64,000 nucleotides of DNA from Berberis thunbergii (GCA_003290165.1 QNQO01000450.1:620001-684000); one strand, 5' to 3'. Counted from the stretch's first letter, positions 35,479-47,439 are shown. Numbers and translations are program-made. Notes: generated from the letters alone by a model not told the origin.

Positions 35479-35967
35479 ATCGAATATCAAAAAAGTATTA
35501 AAACATAACAAATTATTTCAGATATCAGTATTGAAAATACAAATATGTCTTCCTTTTTGTGCTTCAGTGAACAAAAGAAGTTATCATGCCCCAAACTAAC
35601 TGTAAAAATCATCATTCCCCAAAATAACTGTAAAAATCATCCAATAACTTTGTGATCCGAATAAAATAAAAAATAAAACCGAACAGACAAGAAATTGCAT
35701 AGCATGTAGTGAACAACAATGCATTTAAGTAGAGTGGTTAGAACCCAAGTTAAAATTCAATTCAGAATTTGAACAACAATGCATTCTAGAATTTGAACAA
35801 TGCATTTGTTGAGTGAAGTGGTTAGAACCCAAGTTAAAATTCAATTCAGATTATAGTAAAATCAATACCTATCGCTATGTCAATGGTTTAAGTGAGTCAA
35901 GAATGTCGAAGTTTTACATGTAGATGAGCATAGAACATAATAAAGAATGTATTGAGAGAGATAGAGC

Positions 35968-36047
35968 ATGCCTTCAGAGATTTTCCAAGTCCCGCATTTT
36001 CAGGTCTGTCAAGTTCATAAACTATGGAACCATTCATGCCACCTGCA
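35968..36047 (-). pseudogene. Captured exon, unidentified
   Basis: The minus strand has CTTTTTGCAG, then an open stretch encoding GGMNGSIVYELDRPENAGLG. The acceptor and the clean frame suggest a captured exon of about 80 bp. I do not recognise the protein. It lies between the IQD and phosphorylase fragments. Confidence 0.4.
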
Positions 36048-36299
36048 AAAAGAATAATTTAGTAGAGTGGACTTCAGAAGCATAAATCAACAGATGCCCC
36101 TGTTATACTTTCACTCCACGTTGTACATCTACCGAGTTTTTTATGCAATTTTTGGTTAAGTTAGACAAGGTGACCATAATGGAAACTTTCAATAGTCAGG
36201 GGAGATCCCCAAGAATATGATTACTGATGCTATAGATGAAACATGAGAACTTTACAAAGTGAAAACATTAAAAGAAAAAAGTCAGTGCCGAATTGCTTA

Positions 36300-37215
36300 C
36301 TTGTAAGCTTCATCGACCTTAGCCCGAGATCCACATAACTTGGGAAATTATAACCAACCAAGAAATAATCTCTCCGTCCATATCCAGAGTCTCCTTCCAA
36401 TAAATCTAGGAGTGGGTTGTAGTCGTAAGTATCAAATGTACCACTTCTTATAAACTGCTTGGCCTCTTCAAATCGTGGATCTGGCTTGAACTGCAATGTC
36501 AGCATCAAAGCACTCACAATAAAATTAGATTAGATCAACCAAAGAACTGTATTGTAGAGATGTACTACAATTAGATGAAGCCTTTCATGGGCTCCTGTGA
36601 ATTTTGGATTTGAGATTTGGAAAGAAGAAAAGAAACTTTTGGGTAACCGGTCCATTCTCTCTCTCTCCTTGTTCAGCCTTGGGACATGATCAGCTTCAGC
36701 ACGAAAAAGGAAAAAGTTCTCCTTCCCAGTTTCCTCTCCGATTTCCACATTAGCTCCATCCAGTGTCCCAATAATGAGGCAAACCATTGAGTGTGAATTT
36801 CATGTTGCTTGTGCCACTTGCCTCCATACCTGCAGTGCTGATATGCTGTGATAGCATACTTCCTGGAATGAGCATTTCTGCCATAGATACATTGTAGTAT
36901 AGGACAAATACAACCTGAAATCAGTGTAAGCAACAAATAGATCAGTTTAGTTTTATGATTTTATCTGTCACTTTGCACATAACATAGATGAGAAAGAATG
37001 GAAATGCTCATTGACAAAAAAGTTCCATAAGAAAGGGTAATTATTTGTTTAATCAGTAGTGAAGAGAAAACTATTGCTGACAACGGTTGTAAAGGTGCGA
37101 TAAATTGATTAACTTCTAGAAAAATGGGATATGATTATATGCACCTTCAAGTAGTTATTTACTTCAGGATCACTATTGACAACAGCACCAACATCATACA
37201 CCAATTTGACTAATC
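36300..37215 (-). pseudogene. Captured fragment: plastidial alpha-glucan phosphorylase (L-type), four exons
   Basis: Read on the minus strand: LVKLVYDVGAVVNSDPEVN (about 37210-37145); [13 protein letters not shown] and [18 protein letters not shown] (about 36915-36785); [20 protein letters not shown] (to about 36640); and FKPDPRFEEAKQFIRSGTF with GRRDYFLVGYNFPSY (about 36495-36310). This is the C-terminal catalytic half, including the [15 protein letters not shown] block near the pyridoxal phosphate site. Introns are retained, so it was captured as DNA. The N-terminal half, the pyridoxal-lysine context and the end are missing. The best family match is the starch phosphorylase of plastids. Confidence 0.88.
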
Positions 37216-37249
37216 TTAGGGATCCCTTGTATTCCCTTCCCTTCAGTCA

Positions 37250-37343
37250 CTGCTTACTGAGCAGATTATTGAACATAGATAGGATGCATTCAACGCCTAT
37301 TGCCTCAAGCTCTGCAAACATGTATTGAGCGTAAAGATCCCTG
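37250..37343 (-). pseudogene. Captured exon, unidentified
   Basis: The minus strand encodes RDLYAQYMFAELEAIGVEC and ends in LSKQ before a stop. It sits between the phosphorylase and desiccation-protein fragments and has exon-like composition. It is not part of either family as I know them. Confidence 0.4.
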
Positions 37344-37434
37344 CATCACACAAAACCCTGGTGAAAATTTATTAAGCATATAAAACATCAAACTTTGGTG
37401 TCATTACCGTATGGTGCATCTATGTTGCACCATG

Positions 37435-38281
37435 ACTTACATGGAGTACTGGATGGCTTCATGGAATGAGCACTAGTATGCCTTTCAGCACCCAACTTAG
37501 GTGGAACTAAAAGTCCTTCATCCTTTACCTCATGATGCCCTAGATTATTTCTTAAGGCAGATATTCGGTTGGTAAACTCTGCCACTGTAATTCCATATGG
37601 TTTCACCTTTTCGGATGCACGCTGGTAGAGCAATGCTCGTATGATAGCATCTTGAGCTGATTAAACAGCCAAAAAACCTGCAACAAGCAGGCATTGAAAA
37701 CCAAATATTAAGATAATAGGCGGCTACAAGAGTCCAATCATGAAGACTATGGTATAACGATCCAGCAAAGTGCTACATCAACTTCTTATAGGCAGCTGTC
37801 CTACACCAGAGAAAAAAAATCAGGAATGCTAAAAATATTTTGATTCCACAAGTGAATTCTTTGTGGATGTATAGGGGTTTTGCACAGTATATCATGGTGG
37901 AGATAATCTCGATTCATTAAACTTGAAGTGTAAAACAGATCATAAATGAAATAATTTATAACAATGAAAGTATATATTACCTTAAATGACCCACTTCTTG
38001 GTAAGCAAACTGGGTGATAACATCTGTGGTGCAGTGATCCAAATTTGCCTTTTGAGCGCCAGTAGGTGGTGATCCTCCCTTGATCAAAGTGGGAGCCACC
38101 TTATCGAGTTCTTGACACAAAGCACCCACAAGAAGAACTCAGCCTCCAAGTAAACCCAAATTCAATGGAAACTCTAACAGATCCAAGTCTTGTTGATCAG
38201 AAACAACATGGTGAGAAGAAGAAGAAGAGATTGGAAACAAAACTAAAATAAGGAAGATGATAATTGTTGATGAGACTTCCA
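37435..38281 (-). pseudogene. Captured fragment: desiccation-related protein PCC13-62 type (ferritin-like)
   Basis: The first exon starts at ATG 38279 with a hydrophobic signal peptide (IIIFLILVLFPISSS), then DLDLLEFPLNL. After a frameshift near 38145 come LDKVAPTLIKGG, KANLDH and FAYQEVGHL, ending at a GT donor near 37982. A later exon (37660-37435) encodes ASEKVKPYGITVAEFTNRIS and VKDEGLLVPPKLGAE. These blocks and their order match PCC13-62-like secreted ferritin-fold proteins. The middle exon is missing. A start codon with signal peptide was captured, but the frameshift ends that product early. Confidence 0.85.
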
Positions 38282-38628
38282 TGGCTCCTTTTTTTTCAAT
38301 CACTCTTTGATTGTTTCTCTGCAAGTCTGTTTGGTCTATTTTTATGCATGATTTTTAAACCATGCAAAGAAGGCTTGCAGTGCTATGTGTGGGAAACAAT
38401 AAAAGCAACGTTACTTCTCACACTCCAATACCATTTACTCTTTCCATACATAACCGAAGTTATGAGGATAAACAAGTATATAAAAAAGTATGACTATGTA
38501 GTCAGCAAACACCAAAGGGAACTATTAAGGACAATCATCATGCTTAACTACCATCAATGTAACCACACATTAAACTCTAGCAAATTCAATCTAAGACTAG
38601 CATGCAACAAAACCACTAAACAAGAAAA

Positions 38629-38967
38629 CTAAGCAGGAAGATATAACTTCTTGAATGACACAGATTCCATTGATTTGGAAAAAGAGAGAGAAAGTTCAGC
38701 ATAAAGGTCCACCACCTTCTTCATCATATCATTGTTGAGTTCCTTAATAACGCCTACATTCTGAATAAGGTTGTTGGCTACCTTAGATTCTTGATTTTGA
38801 TTAATTTCCTTGATGAGCACTTTGTTGTTCTCAAACATACCATCCACTCCAACAAGCTTCTTATGAACCATTTCTACAGTTTTCTTGTCTAATCGGTCAC
38901 CATTAGCATCCCTTATTGAATGTGCATTTCCTTCCATGTCTATGCCGAGTTGGAACTCCGATCTCAA
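38629..38967 (-). pseudogene. Captured fragment: EARLY FLOWERING 4 (ELF4) family
   Basis: A 112-codon open frame. Residues about 35-105 match the ELF4 domain (DUF1313): VLIKEINQNQESKVANNLIQ, GVIKELNNDM, VVDLYAELSLSFSKSMES. ELF4 is an evening-complex clock component that binds ELF3 through this small helical domain. The domain looks complete and uninterrupted, but N-terminal residues are unlike typical ELF4 (several changes before the first helix). It lies in the same orientation as the other captured pieces. Confidence 0.88.
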
Positions 38968-39135
38968 ACCACTCCTGCATCACAAATACAAAGATGAGTA
39001 ACTAGTATACAATCATGAAATCCCTATTTTGCTTTCCTAGAAAGGGGGAAAAAAGGACATAAAGACATAGTAAACTGGGCATACTAGTGCTCATACAATC
39101 ATACCGACATCTACTTCCATCAGGTTAATGCATTA

Positions 39136-39750
39136 CCTGCACGAGGATGAGAATGTTCATTGGGTCATTATCTTCACACAGTGTGTGTGGAATGAAACCA
39201 TAATCATGAGGATAAACAAGTGATGAGTACAAGACATGGTCGACCTTAATAACGCCAGTCTTCTTGTCTAGTTCATACTTCACCTTGCTTCCCTTGGTGA
39301 TCTCGACAACCTGAGGAAGAATATGGTGTAGTTTAACATACTTAATCGTTGCCAATGGCATGACAGCTCAACGGTTAGAGCTTGGCGGATGGTACCCTAG
39401 GTCATGGGTTCAAACCTAGCTTGTGGAATCTTTATGGGTTCTGGGATCCTATAAAAACCCTGCTTGCCTTCCAAAAAAAACATACTGAATCGAAAGTTAT
39501 AAAAGAAAATAAATAGAGATGATATGTACACAGTTGACAACTGCAGAATCCCCAGGGACTGCACACCAGAGTTAAATGTACGAGTTATTAATTCCCTATA
39601 TTTTTCTGCATAGAATTCTAGTAACAAAACCGACTGGGTGCACAAACTTACGAATTTCAAGATCATGCAAAGGGTGTGCAGCTACAGATCTCCTAGACAA
39701 GGATGAGACGATCCTTTCATTGAGTTTAGGGGTTGGACATTTGTGATTCA
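39136..39750 (-). pseudogene. Captured fragment: soluble inorganic pyrophosphatase, two exons
   Basis: Exon one (about 39750-39653, minus) encodes LNERIVSSLSRRSVAAHPLH. Exon two (about 39310-39136) encodes [39 protein letters not shown] and [11 protein letters not shown], ending at a GT donor. These are the N-terminal half and the first part of the active site (the E-x-K-x-K-like segment and DPMN region) of family I plant pyrophosphatase. The downstream metal-binding aspartates are missing. The intron contains a SINE (39349-39480). Confidence 0.9.
39349..39480 (+). mobile_element. tRNA-derived SINE
   Basis: A 132-bp element with an A-box-like AGCTCAACGGTTAGAGC near 39365-39381 and a perfect B box GGTTCAAACC (39407-39416), ending in an A8 tail. 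It is flanked by CATACTTAATCG (39337-39348) and CATACTGAATCG (39481-39492), a 12-bp target duplication with one change. It lies in the intron of the captured pyrophosphatase fragment, opposite to its sense. Confidence 0.85.
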
Positions 39751-40555
39751 CAACCTCAATTGCATACGTTTTTCTCTTCTAAGTCTATAGTTTGAAATAT
39801 TTCAGTGAATTCACAACATATATGTCAAGTGGTTCCTCTGTGTGCTTCTCCTACCATTCTCAATTTTGTTGATTTTGTGTTGTGATTAGGCAACACATTA
39901 GTCCTACAACGCTAGACATACATAGTAAATTACAGGGTAGACATACATGGTAAATTACAGACAAATAGGATGGAAATGGATAACAGGATGGTTAAATTGG
40001 ATCAAAATTAAAAATTTTGACCACATAGCAATGTGAGATAAAGTTTCCATGATAAATTTAAATGTTTGCACATTCCATTGATTAAGTCTATTATTTACAA
40101 ATACTTAGAGGTGCTTGAAGCAAAATAATCCCGGCTTTTGTACAATCTAATTTCACTACACCAAAATGCTTGTTTAGCTACGGGGAGGTGGCCACGGCTC
40201 TAAGGCGTTGGTGGATTTCGAGTGAGTGATTTGGAGAGTGGATTTCGCGCTCTGGCGAAAATGGGGGAGAGTGGATTTCGAGCTTTGGCGAAAAAAATTG
40301 GGGAAAAAAATTTGGCGCTGTCATTGCAAAAAATTGGCGAAAAAGAATTTGCTATTTAGACCTAGATCAGTTTGCGCGGTCATTGAGAAAAAAAATTTGA
40401 CCTAAATCAGAGAGAGGTTTGGTAGAGGAGAAGAAGGACAAAAGAAGGAGAGGACGAACTGAAGAAGAACATAAAGAACCGAAGCAGATTCTCAAACTTT
40501 TCTTCTCCTTCTTCTTCTTTAGATCTCGAGAGAATCTAGCTGAAGAAGAACATCA

Positions 40556-40632
40556 AATTGGTTCAGATCTCCTTCCAGATAAGATCCTTCTTCTTCTTTA
40601 GATCTCTTCTTCTTCTTCTTCAGATCTGTTTC
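40556..40632 (+). promoter_or_regulatory. Pyrimidine-rich leader shared with the outer CACTA
   Basis: GGTTCAGATCTCCTTCCAG followed by long TTC/CTT runs. The same 75-bp block occurs on the minus strand at about 50346-50268, in each case 300-500 bp inside the equivalent end. It looks like a 5' untranslated leader or intron start. The donor-like CAGATAAG here corresponds to CAGGTAAA in the outer copy. Confidence 0.55.
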
Positions 40633-40801
40633 AAGAGAACAAAATCCTTCAAGAACCCACACAAATTTGACCTTTATAAGTTTTTCTTTGATGACCCCAT
40701 TTCTTATTTTGATCCCAAACCATGGGATTTGAGTACCCTTTTGTTCTTTGAGTGCAGGGAGAGTGAAAAATAAGTGGGATTTTAGATACCCAGAAGCAAA
40801 G

Positions 40802-40906
40802 ATGATTGCAGAGAAGCCAGGTTGGATTAGGCATGAAGGAATGCAGATTTTCTCCATTATTCAACCTGGTGGCATTAGGTTTGCAACTGGTGGAGGAGAT
40901 CACAAG
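40802..40906 (+). pseudogene. Captured fragment: HIRA histone chaperone, first exon
   Basis: ATG 40802 opens [19 protein letters not shown], then [13 protein letters not shown] up to a GT donor at 40907. This is the N-terminus of plant HIRA, the start of its WD40 propeller, which deposits histone H3.3. A residue pair seen in family members before QPGG is shortened here. The start codon is retained, so a chimeric transcript could begin translation here. Nothing of the rest of HIRA is present. Confidence 0.85.
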
Positions 40907-41829
40907 GTAGCTTCTTTTTCATTCTTGGTTTTATTTTCGGTTATTTCATTACAATCAAATTGAGTTTTTTCTTCTGTTGTTCAACTTCAATCATGATTCT
41001 TGTGAGTGGGTTTTCAACTTGGGAAATTTTGATGTCTTGGAAAGATATTTTTATTTGAGGATCCTTACTTTTGCTTGAATTGAATTAGGTTGTCATCCGT
41101 TTAGGGTTCTAGTTAGTCTCAGTATTAAAATATTATATATGAGGTGTTTCCTTTCTTGGAAAGTGAATATATTTAGAGTAGTAGTTTGGGAATTTACAAC
41201 TTCATTTACTGGGTTTAGCTACTTGGATGGTTTAAGCTATTCTAAGATTAGAATGTATATGCTTGAAAGCTTTAATTTTTGTCCTTAGAGACTCTTCAGT
41301 AATGTCAAAATATTGAGATTTGTTCATGTTTAGAATATACAATTCAAATATGTTATGAGCAAGGAGAAAGAAAATTTACGATACAAAAGTTGGAATACCC
41401 ACGTAAAAATGAAACTATGAGGATGATGTTCAGGTAAGATTTATGTGAAATATATAAAGGAAGATGAGTACAATGAGGATGATGTTCATGACTGGTTATT
41501 AGTTTTTAAAAAAATGTAATTTAGTAAATATACTTTTTGAGGATAGTGTTGAAATTCCACTGCAAAGCAAAACAAAACAGTTTGATTTTTTTTTGTTGAT
41601 CTCTTCTTCTAATTTTTTTTTCTTCTTTCAGCAAAGCAAACCCTAGAACTCACTTTCTTCTTTTCTCGAGCTCGATTTCTGAAGAGGAAAAGAAGAAGAC
41701 TAAGATAACACTCAAAACCACAGGTAAGCTATTCAATATTCTCTCATTTCCTGTCTTTGTTCATTGCCTCATTGGATTGTGAAACATATGGGTGAGATTC
41801 TAATTGGGGTGTTGGGCTGTTTGGCAGCT

Positions 41830-41932
41830 ATTGGAGGTCAGGTACATTTCCTCTATGTGATGGAACTCATGTGAAGCACAACAAAGACACTGGAGATAAT
41901 GTTGGTCCTTTGCTATTGAAGACACGGTAGAA
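41830..41932 (+). pseudogene. Captured fragment: CDGSH iron-sulfur (NEET) protein exon
   Basis: Encodes [20 protein letters not shown] and [10 protein letters not shown]. The CDGTH motif contains the Cys and His ligands of the 2Fe-2S cluster of NEET proteins (plastid and mitochondrial iron and ROS homeostasis). The two upstream cysteine ligands (CxC) are missing, so no cluster could form from this exon alone. It ends in a stop soon after PLLLK. Confidence 0.88.
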
Positions 41933-42611
41933 GAACTACTTGGTGAGTATAGGGCCTTCTTTAATTTTTTGAGACTTTTGTTAAGCACTAATGTTTATTA
42001 TGTACAAGGGAACATTTCAATTGGAGGGATTTGAGTCTGCTACTATGTATAGACCATCAACATGATTTACTCAATAGTCTTCTTTAGCCATGTCTGTGTG
42101 TTTGTATTGTTATGAGCATCATCATTTGGGTATTCTAGCTTAATTGGTTTAAATGTTTTTTAGCTTAATTGCAAAAGAGGTAATGAAACAAAGAAACATA
42201 TACTCAATTGGCCTCAATAGCAATATGTTGTATCCATGGGTTGGGAAAATTTAAGCTTTAGACTTCGATTTTAATATGAAAAGTGGACTACTCTTAAGAT
42301 TTAAAATTCATTTTAACTATGAAAATTTGGACAGTGCATATAATTTTATAGCAAGCGAAAGTCGTCTCTTTTAGTAGATGTCAATAATTGATTATACAAG
42401 TCTCTATAATGTGTGTGTAGTTTCTCTCATGATTGCTCTTATGTTTCTGTAATCTAGATTTGTTCCTCCTGTTAAAACTGTAGAATCTTCCTTTCTACTC
42501 ACCTTGCAACTCTTTAGGCAACATTTGGTTTTAAGACATTCACTTAGAAGCAGTATTAGTTTTTCAGGAATGAACAATTTACATAGCTGACAATCTGGTT
42601 TGGGTTTCAGG

Positions 42612-42654
42612 TTTCAAAGAACAATTTCACTGTGATAGATGTGGAGTTTGCAGG
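42612..42654 (+). pseudogene. Captured exon: CHY/CTCHY zinc-finger protein (tentative)
   Basis: A 43-bp stretch between TTTCAG and a GT encodes FKEQFHCDRCGVCR, resembling the QFHCDxCGICR motif of CHY-type zinc-finger RING E3 ligases such as the MIEL1/RZPF34 family. It is very short, so identification rests on the Cys/His spacing and the exon-like borders. The RING domain is absent. Confidence 0.5.
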
Positions 42655-43701
42655 TTGAATCCTCTATCCTTGTTCCAAACAATGTTTTTTGTAGTAAATG
42701 TGGTAAGTAAGCTGCTTGAGTGGTCATTCTTCCTAGGTTTCATGTTTTTCAGTTATTGTAAACTAATTGGTGTTGTCTGGCGTGATGATCTCTTCTTCAG
42801 AATGTTGTTACGCAAGGTATTCCTTCACTTGAATAATTTATATTTTTGTTTCTTTCGAACTGCTAGATCGACTGATTAGTGCAAAGAATCATCAACACTG
42901 AGACAAGTTTGGAAGATAATGAATTTTTAAAAGGTTTTGTCTGAGGATAGAAGATAATGAATTTTTTTTTTCTTCTAGATTTTGTAGTTCAGCTGTCCAA
43001 GTGTAAAATTTTATATATTTTCTTATTTCGTTTTAGAGAATTAAGTTGCTTCTTGGAGGTTTAAGGTAAGATCTAGTGTTCTATCCTTAGTGTGCTAAAT
43101 GTAAAATTCTTATACATATTTTATGTTTGTGTCTCAATTGCTTCCTGTTGAAGGATTTTTATATGATTTGTGATTTGTGATTTAAGCTTCGCGGTTATTA
43201 ATGTGTTATGCACCTCTTTACCAAACAAGGACTAGACTTTACCGCTTCCTTTCTTTTTCTCTTTGTTTTCACCATGTTTACACCCACCTGATTGAGGAAC
43301 TTGATTGTTGTTTATTTCTTATGGTTATTCTGGGTTCAAAAATTAGGGTTGGTGCTATTGTTGGAGATGCTTTTATGTAAAAGATAACTTACTTTTATGT
43401 AGTGCTGGGTGGACACTTTAAGAGGTTGTTTCTCAACATATCAATGTCTTTTGGTCAACTGTTGTTGTCGTTTTCATTTATAACTCTCGTAGAGCTTTAT
43501 AAGGTATTATTTGGAAAAGAAAGTTAAACCTGGATGATGTGAAACATGATCACTCCAAGATAAAAGATCAATTTTCATCATATAACTTGAATCACCATTT
43601 TGATTTATTGTTTGGATTCCTTCATAATTTCTGGTATTCTAATTGCATGCTCTAATGCTTTTTGTTGCATGCTCTAAATAAATCTCTTCTTTATTCTTCA
43701 G

Positions 43702-43782
43702 GTGTTTCCCATAAAAAGTCTTCAAATTTTCACAGAGGAGGAGCTTGAGCTTTTGTTATGTGGCCAACAGGATGCTTGGACG
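43702..43782 (+). pseudogene. Captured exon: HECT ubiquitin ligase (UPL3/UPL4-like)
   Basis: An 81-bp exon bounded by TTCTTCAG and GTATGT encodes VFPIKSLQIFTEEELELLLC and then GQQDAW. This matches the segment within the HECT domain of UPL3/UPL4 (FTEEELERLLCGE in relatives). The exon is a multiple of three. The catalytic cysteine region is not included. Confidence 0.8.
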
Positions 43783-43869
43783 GTATGTATTTGATAATCT
43801 ATTGACATGTGTGGATTGCTAGAAATTATCCAACCTAACATACGATGTTACTGCTCTATAAGTCCATGA

Positions 43870-44067
<198 letters not shown>

Positions 44068-44185
44068 TAATGAGGAAGCCATTTGTGTTATTTGATTGAT
44101 CTTTCCATCGTTTAGTCTTGAATGCTATTTCATATTCTGTTATATGGGTCGCCTTTTCAGACACTTAAATGCTTACTTTGTACAG

Positions 44186-44713
44186 TCAACTTCCTGATTT
44201 CTTGGGTGGCTCATGTACATGCTCTGCTGAAGGAGGGTGCCTTAAGTCTAATAAAGGGCCTTGGAAGGATCCTGAAATACTGAAGGTAGTAGTGACTCGT
44301 ATATTCGTATCTGGTCTGGTTACTGTAGTTCAGATTATCAGATAAAGTTAACATTTTCATCTGTAAAAATAATTAGTGACCAGATTGCATCTCATGTTTA
44401 TAGCTTGTCCACAATGAGGAAGCAACACTTGTCAGGCAAATTACTAGAATATTTGACGAGGAACGGAAAATTAACTCTTACATCAAGATACGACCATTGA
44501 AGGTAAAAATTTGAGCTCTTTAAGTTGATCGATATTTAGTGCATCTTGTTTTTAATCCTTAATTTGTTCCTGAAGTCATATTTTCTCTTCCTTTTTCAGG
44601 GAAGAAGTAGTGACACGTCAACAGTAGAATCGGGGTCAGATATTGATGATCCTTGCTCTCCAGATGGGTTAAAGAATTTTACATTTCAACGATTGGCCCC
44701 AGTTCATCAAGAA
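44186..44713 (+). pseudogene. Captured fragment: Sec14-like phosphatidylinositol transfer protein, three exons
   Basis: Exon 44186-44285 encodes [12 protein letters not shown] and [18 protein letters not shown], the end of the Sec14 lipid-binding domain. Exon 44404-44502 (LVHNEEATLVRQ) and exon 44600-44713 (GRSSDTSTVESGSDIDDPCS) form the linker after it. The order and the DTSTxESGS motif match plant SFH proteins, which transfer phosphatidylinositol and regulate root-hair and membrane growth. Splice sites are conserved at all three exons. The N-terminal Sec14 fold and the nodulin tail are missing. Confidence 0.85.
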
Positions 44714-45624
44714 GTGAGTTTTTCTTATGATTGTCACTCATCTCACGCATTAGTTGACATGCGGCCTGATCATCACAATCACAATTCAGTAATTTCATGA
44801 TTTTGTGCTACCTGTGTCATTGTTCAACACTGGTTTGTCTTTTTGTTAGATATAATGTATAGTGGCTATAAACCTTAATATGATCCTGATTTTGAATCAT
44901 TGATAGAGAGAATACATCCACCCAGGTAATAAAAATCTCTTGTAGCCATCTTGTGCTTCTTCTTCTTCTTTGATACCATGTTAAGAAAATATTCAATCAA
45001 AATGCAATTCTCCTAATATTTTCTTAACAGGTTCAACCAATACTCTTAAAAAACTTGAAGTTGTCAAATAGTAGAAGAATTATTACTAAGCTATGAGCAA
45101 AGGATTATAATGTTCAAGGCTTAGGGAATTGTCGATCGAGTAGGTCAACGTTAACGTCAACTTTGGAAACATGGTGGAACGATACTATCATAGTTAACTA
45201 ATTAGTTTTGATATCTTTTAACAAGTATGGCTTTTGAGGGAAAATATTGGCTAGTTAATGTTTTTTTTACTATTGCATATTTTTTCCACTCAATTGTGAA
45301 ATGAATCATAACAAATAGAATGTTAATGATTTGAGTTTGAATGTTGGTTATTTACTTTTCTTCCTAACATACACAGATTTCTTTTTCTTTTTCTTGAAAG
45401 TATGAACTTTGAACATGTGTTCCTGCTAAAGGGTTGAAGGTAGGATGCACAAGTCACAAAGTAAAACCAAAAAGTGATTAGGGAGTGGTAATGTCTAATG
45501 GGGATGTTATAATTGTGGGTGGTCACATTGCTTTGTTGGTAACAGTGGGGATTAGAAATTGGTATTCATGTCTGGTCATGTTAAAAATTGGGGATGTTAT
45601 ATTTGAATTTCATAATGTTTAATT

Positions 45625-45793
45625 TGTGCAACTTTACGTGGACAACTGCCTTGCACACTTGGATGAGATGATGGGCTTGAAGGCAATGCTCATGAAAGTC
45701 GATCTCTTTCATCTCGTTTCAGGCATGTGGAAGACTCCGGCGGAGCACTGCTTTTTGTGGATGGGTGGGTTCAAGCCCTCTAAAATCATTGAG
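45625..45793 (+). pseudogene. Captured fragment: TGA-type bZIP factor (DOG1 domain)
   Basis: Encodes LYVDNCLAHLDEMMGLKAML, KVDLFHLVSGMWKTPAE and CFLWMGGFKPSKIIE. The GMWKTPAERCFLWxGGFR block is the hallmark of the DOG1/TGA C-terminal domain, which mediates dimerisation and NPR1 contact in TGA factors. The bZIP region is absent. The frame runs directly into a CAG-rich repeat (45794-45966) that is also present, without the TGA exon, at 48873. Confidence 0.88.
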
Positions 45794-45966
45794 TTTGCGA
45801 CCAGCAGCAAGCTCGCATCAGTGCGTCCCTCGCAGAGCAGCAGTTCGTCCCTCGCAGCAGTAGCAGTGATTCCCTCGCTGTAGCAGCAGCAGTGCGTACC
45901 TCCCATCATCAGCAGATCGTCCCTTGCAGCAGCAACATTGCGTCTCTCACAGCAGTAGTTGCATCA
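45794..45966 (+). repeat. CAG/CGTCCCTCGCAG-rich repeat, copy A
   Basis: Built from short units such as TGCGTCCCTCGCAGCAG. About 85-90% identical by eye to copy B at 48873-49072. Both copies begin with the same TTTGCGACCAGCAGCAAGC. Confidence 0.85.
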
Positions 45967-46580
45967 ACCGCAGTTCGTCCCTGGCCCTGCCCATAGAATC
46001 AGACCAAGAGGGAAAACCTGAATCAACACAGGTTAGTCAGCATTGCATCTCTCATATAATATCATATTGCATGAATCTATCATATTTTGTATAGATGACA
46101 AGCTTCCATTGGTCAAAAGCCATTTTGCTAGACATATTGGATATTCTTCTTTTGTATCCATGAATGTCAAAGAATAACAACTTAGCTTCCATATTGGATA
46201 TTTTTTTACTGAAAACTATTTTGAACAGTTGATTTGTAGTGTTTTTGTGTTGCATTCCTTTGTATGGGATCACTAAATAGGTTTTGTGAGTGAAATTAGA
46301 TCTGATGAGGCTCAGATAGTAGTTTTATAGGTCTTTTCGAGCTATTATTTAGAGGAACTGATGGAATTTGACATTATGAGCTGAAGTTCATTCAATTAGT
46401 TGGATTTGCAGGCAAATTTTGCCAGGTTTTAGTTAATGCAAGACAATAGAACTTCTAGTCAGTTATAAGTCTTAGGTAGATTGTATTTCTTGTGATTAAT
46501 GATGAAATGCTGAAGGCTGAAGTGACTAAGATGTATTTGTTTTAGATCCGTTTCAGTCTGAGGTGATTTAACAGTGAGAG

Positions 46581-47098
46581 AAATGGAGTGGAGAATGAAC
46601 AAGTACATGCAAACTAGTCCAGAGAGGGCTATAGTTTGGACGGAGCCATCACCGAAGCGGCATAATAGAAAAGTTGTTGTTGTTTATTATCTCTGCAGAA
46701 ATCACCACCTTGAACATCCACATTTCATTGAGGTTGCACTCTCTTCGCCCGAAGGTCTTCACTTGAGAGGTATGTGTCTGGCTTGTTTGTTACTTTGTTA
46801 TACTATATTTCTATTTGAATTTGGGAATGCTGAAATTTAGTATGTTTTGTAGATGATATTAATTGGCTTAATGTCTTGAGAGGTAGTGGCATGCCTTCGT
46901 TATCTTGTAAGAGGTAAGAGTGTTATAAGAACTGGTTTTGGTTTTCCAGTAAATTTTATTTTATTAGAAATTTTATTGTTATCATTGTTGTGGTGGATTT
47001 GTGAAAGTAGAAGTTACAAAAATGGATTTGTCTGGCATGATTTGTGTGAAGATGACTTGATACTTCCTGCTCATGTGAATGAATACGTTCTTGATACT
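46581..47098 (+). pseudogene. Captured fragment: SOSEKI (DUF966) polarity protein, three exons
   Basis: Exon 46581-46769 encodes RAIVWTEPSPKRHNRKVVVV, YYLCRN and LEHPHFIEVALSSPEGLHL. Exon 46853-46913 encodes [21 protein letters not shown] third (about 47006-47098) encodes [10 protein letters not shown] and [10 protein letters not shown]. This is the N-terminal DIX-like domain of SOSEKI proteins, which polymerise at cell corners. Splice sites are conserved. A local duplication of about 33 bp (CTTCCTGCTCATGTGAA) follows the third exon. The C-terminal half of the gene is missing. Confidence 0.87.
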
Positions 47099-47439
47099 TC
47101 CTGCTCATGTGAAGTTACAACTTTCTAGTTCTTGATACACTGTTGGTATTTCATTACCATTTTGATCCAATTTACACGCGGTGTGTTGAATGTCAACATT
47201 CAGTTTAGGTTCTCTGAACTCTCACAAGTGAAGGATAGAACACATGAATGGAAGTACAACTTGACTTGGAATAAGTTGTTGCTTTCAGTTTATTTTCTAT
47301 GTGTTTCCCACATAAGAGATTCAATGATTACAATTCTAGATTTGTAATCTTTGACAAAGATACTTTTAAATATATAACAAGTCTTGTATTTTCTATATGT
47401 TCTATTTGAATATTAATTTGAATCAGAACTCAATTTGCT

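Noticed and set aside
39364..39416. tRNA gene
   Set aside because: A and B boxes are present, but no cloverleaf follows. The A tail and target duplication show a SINE.
44546..44800. Stand-alone 84-codon gene
   Set aside because: It is the third exon of the Sec14-like fragment read through into introns on both sides.
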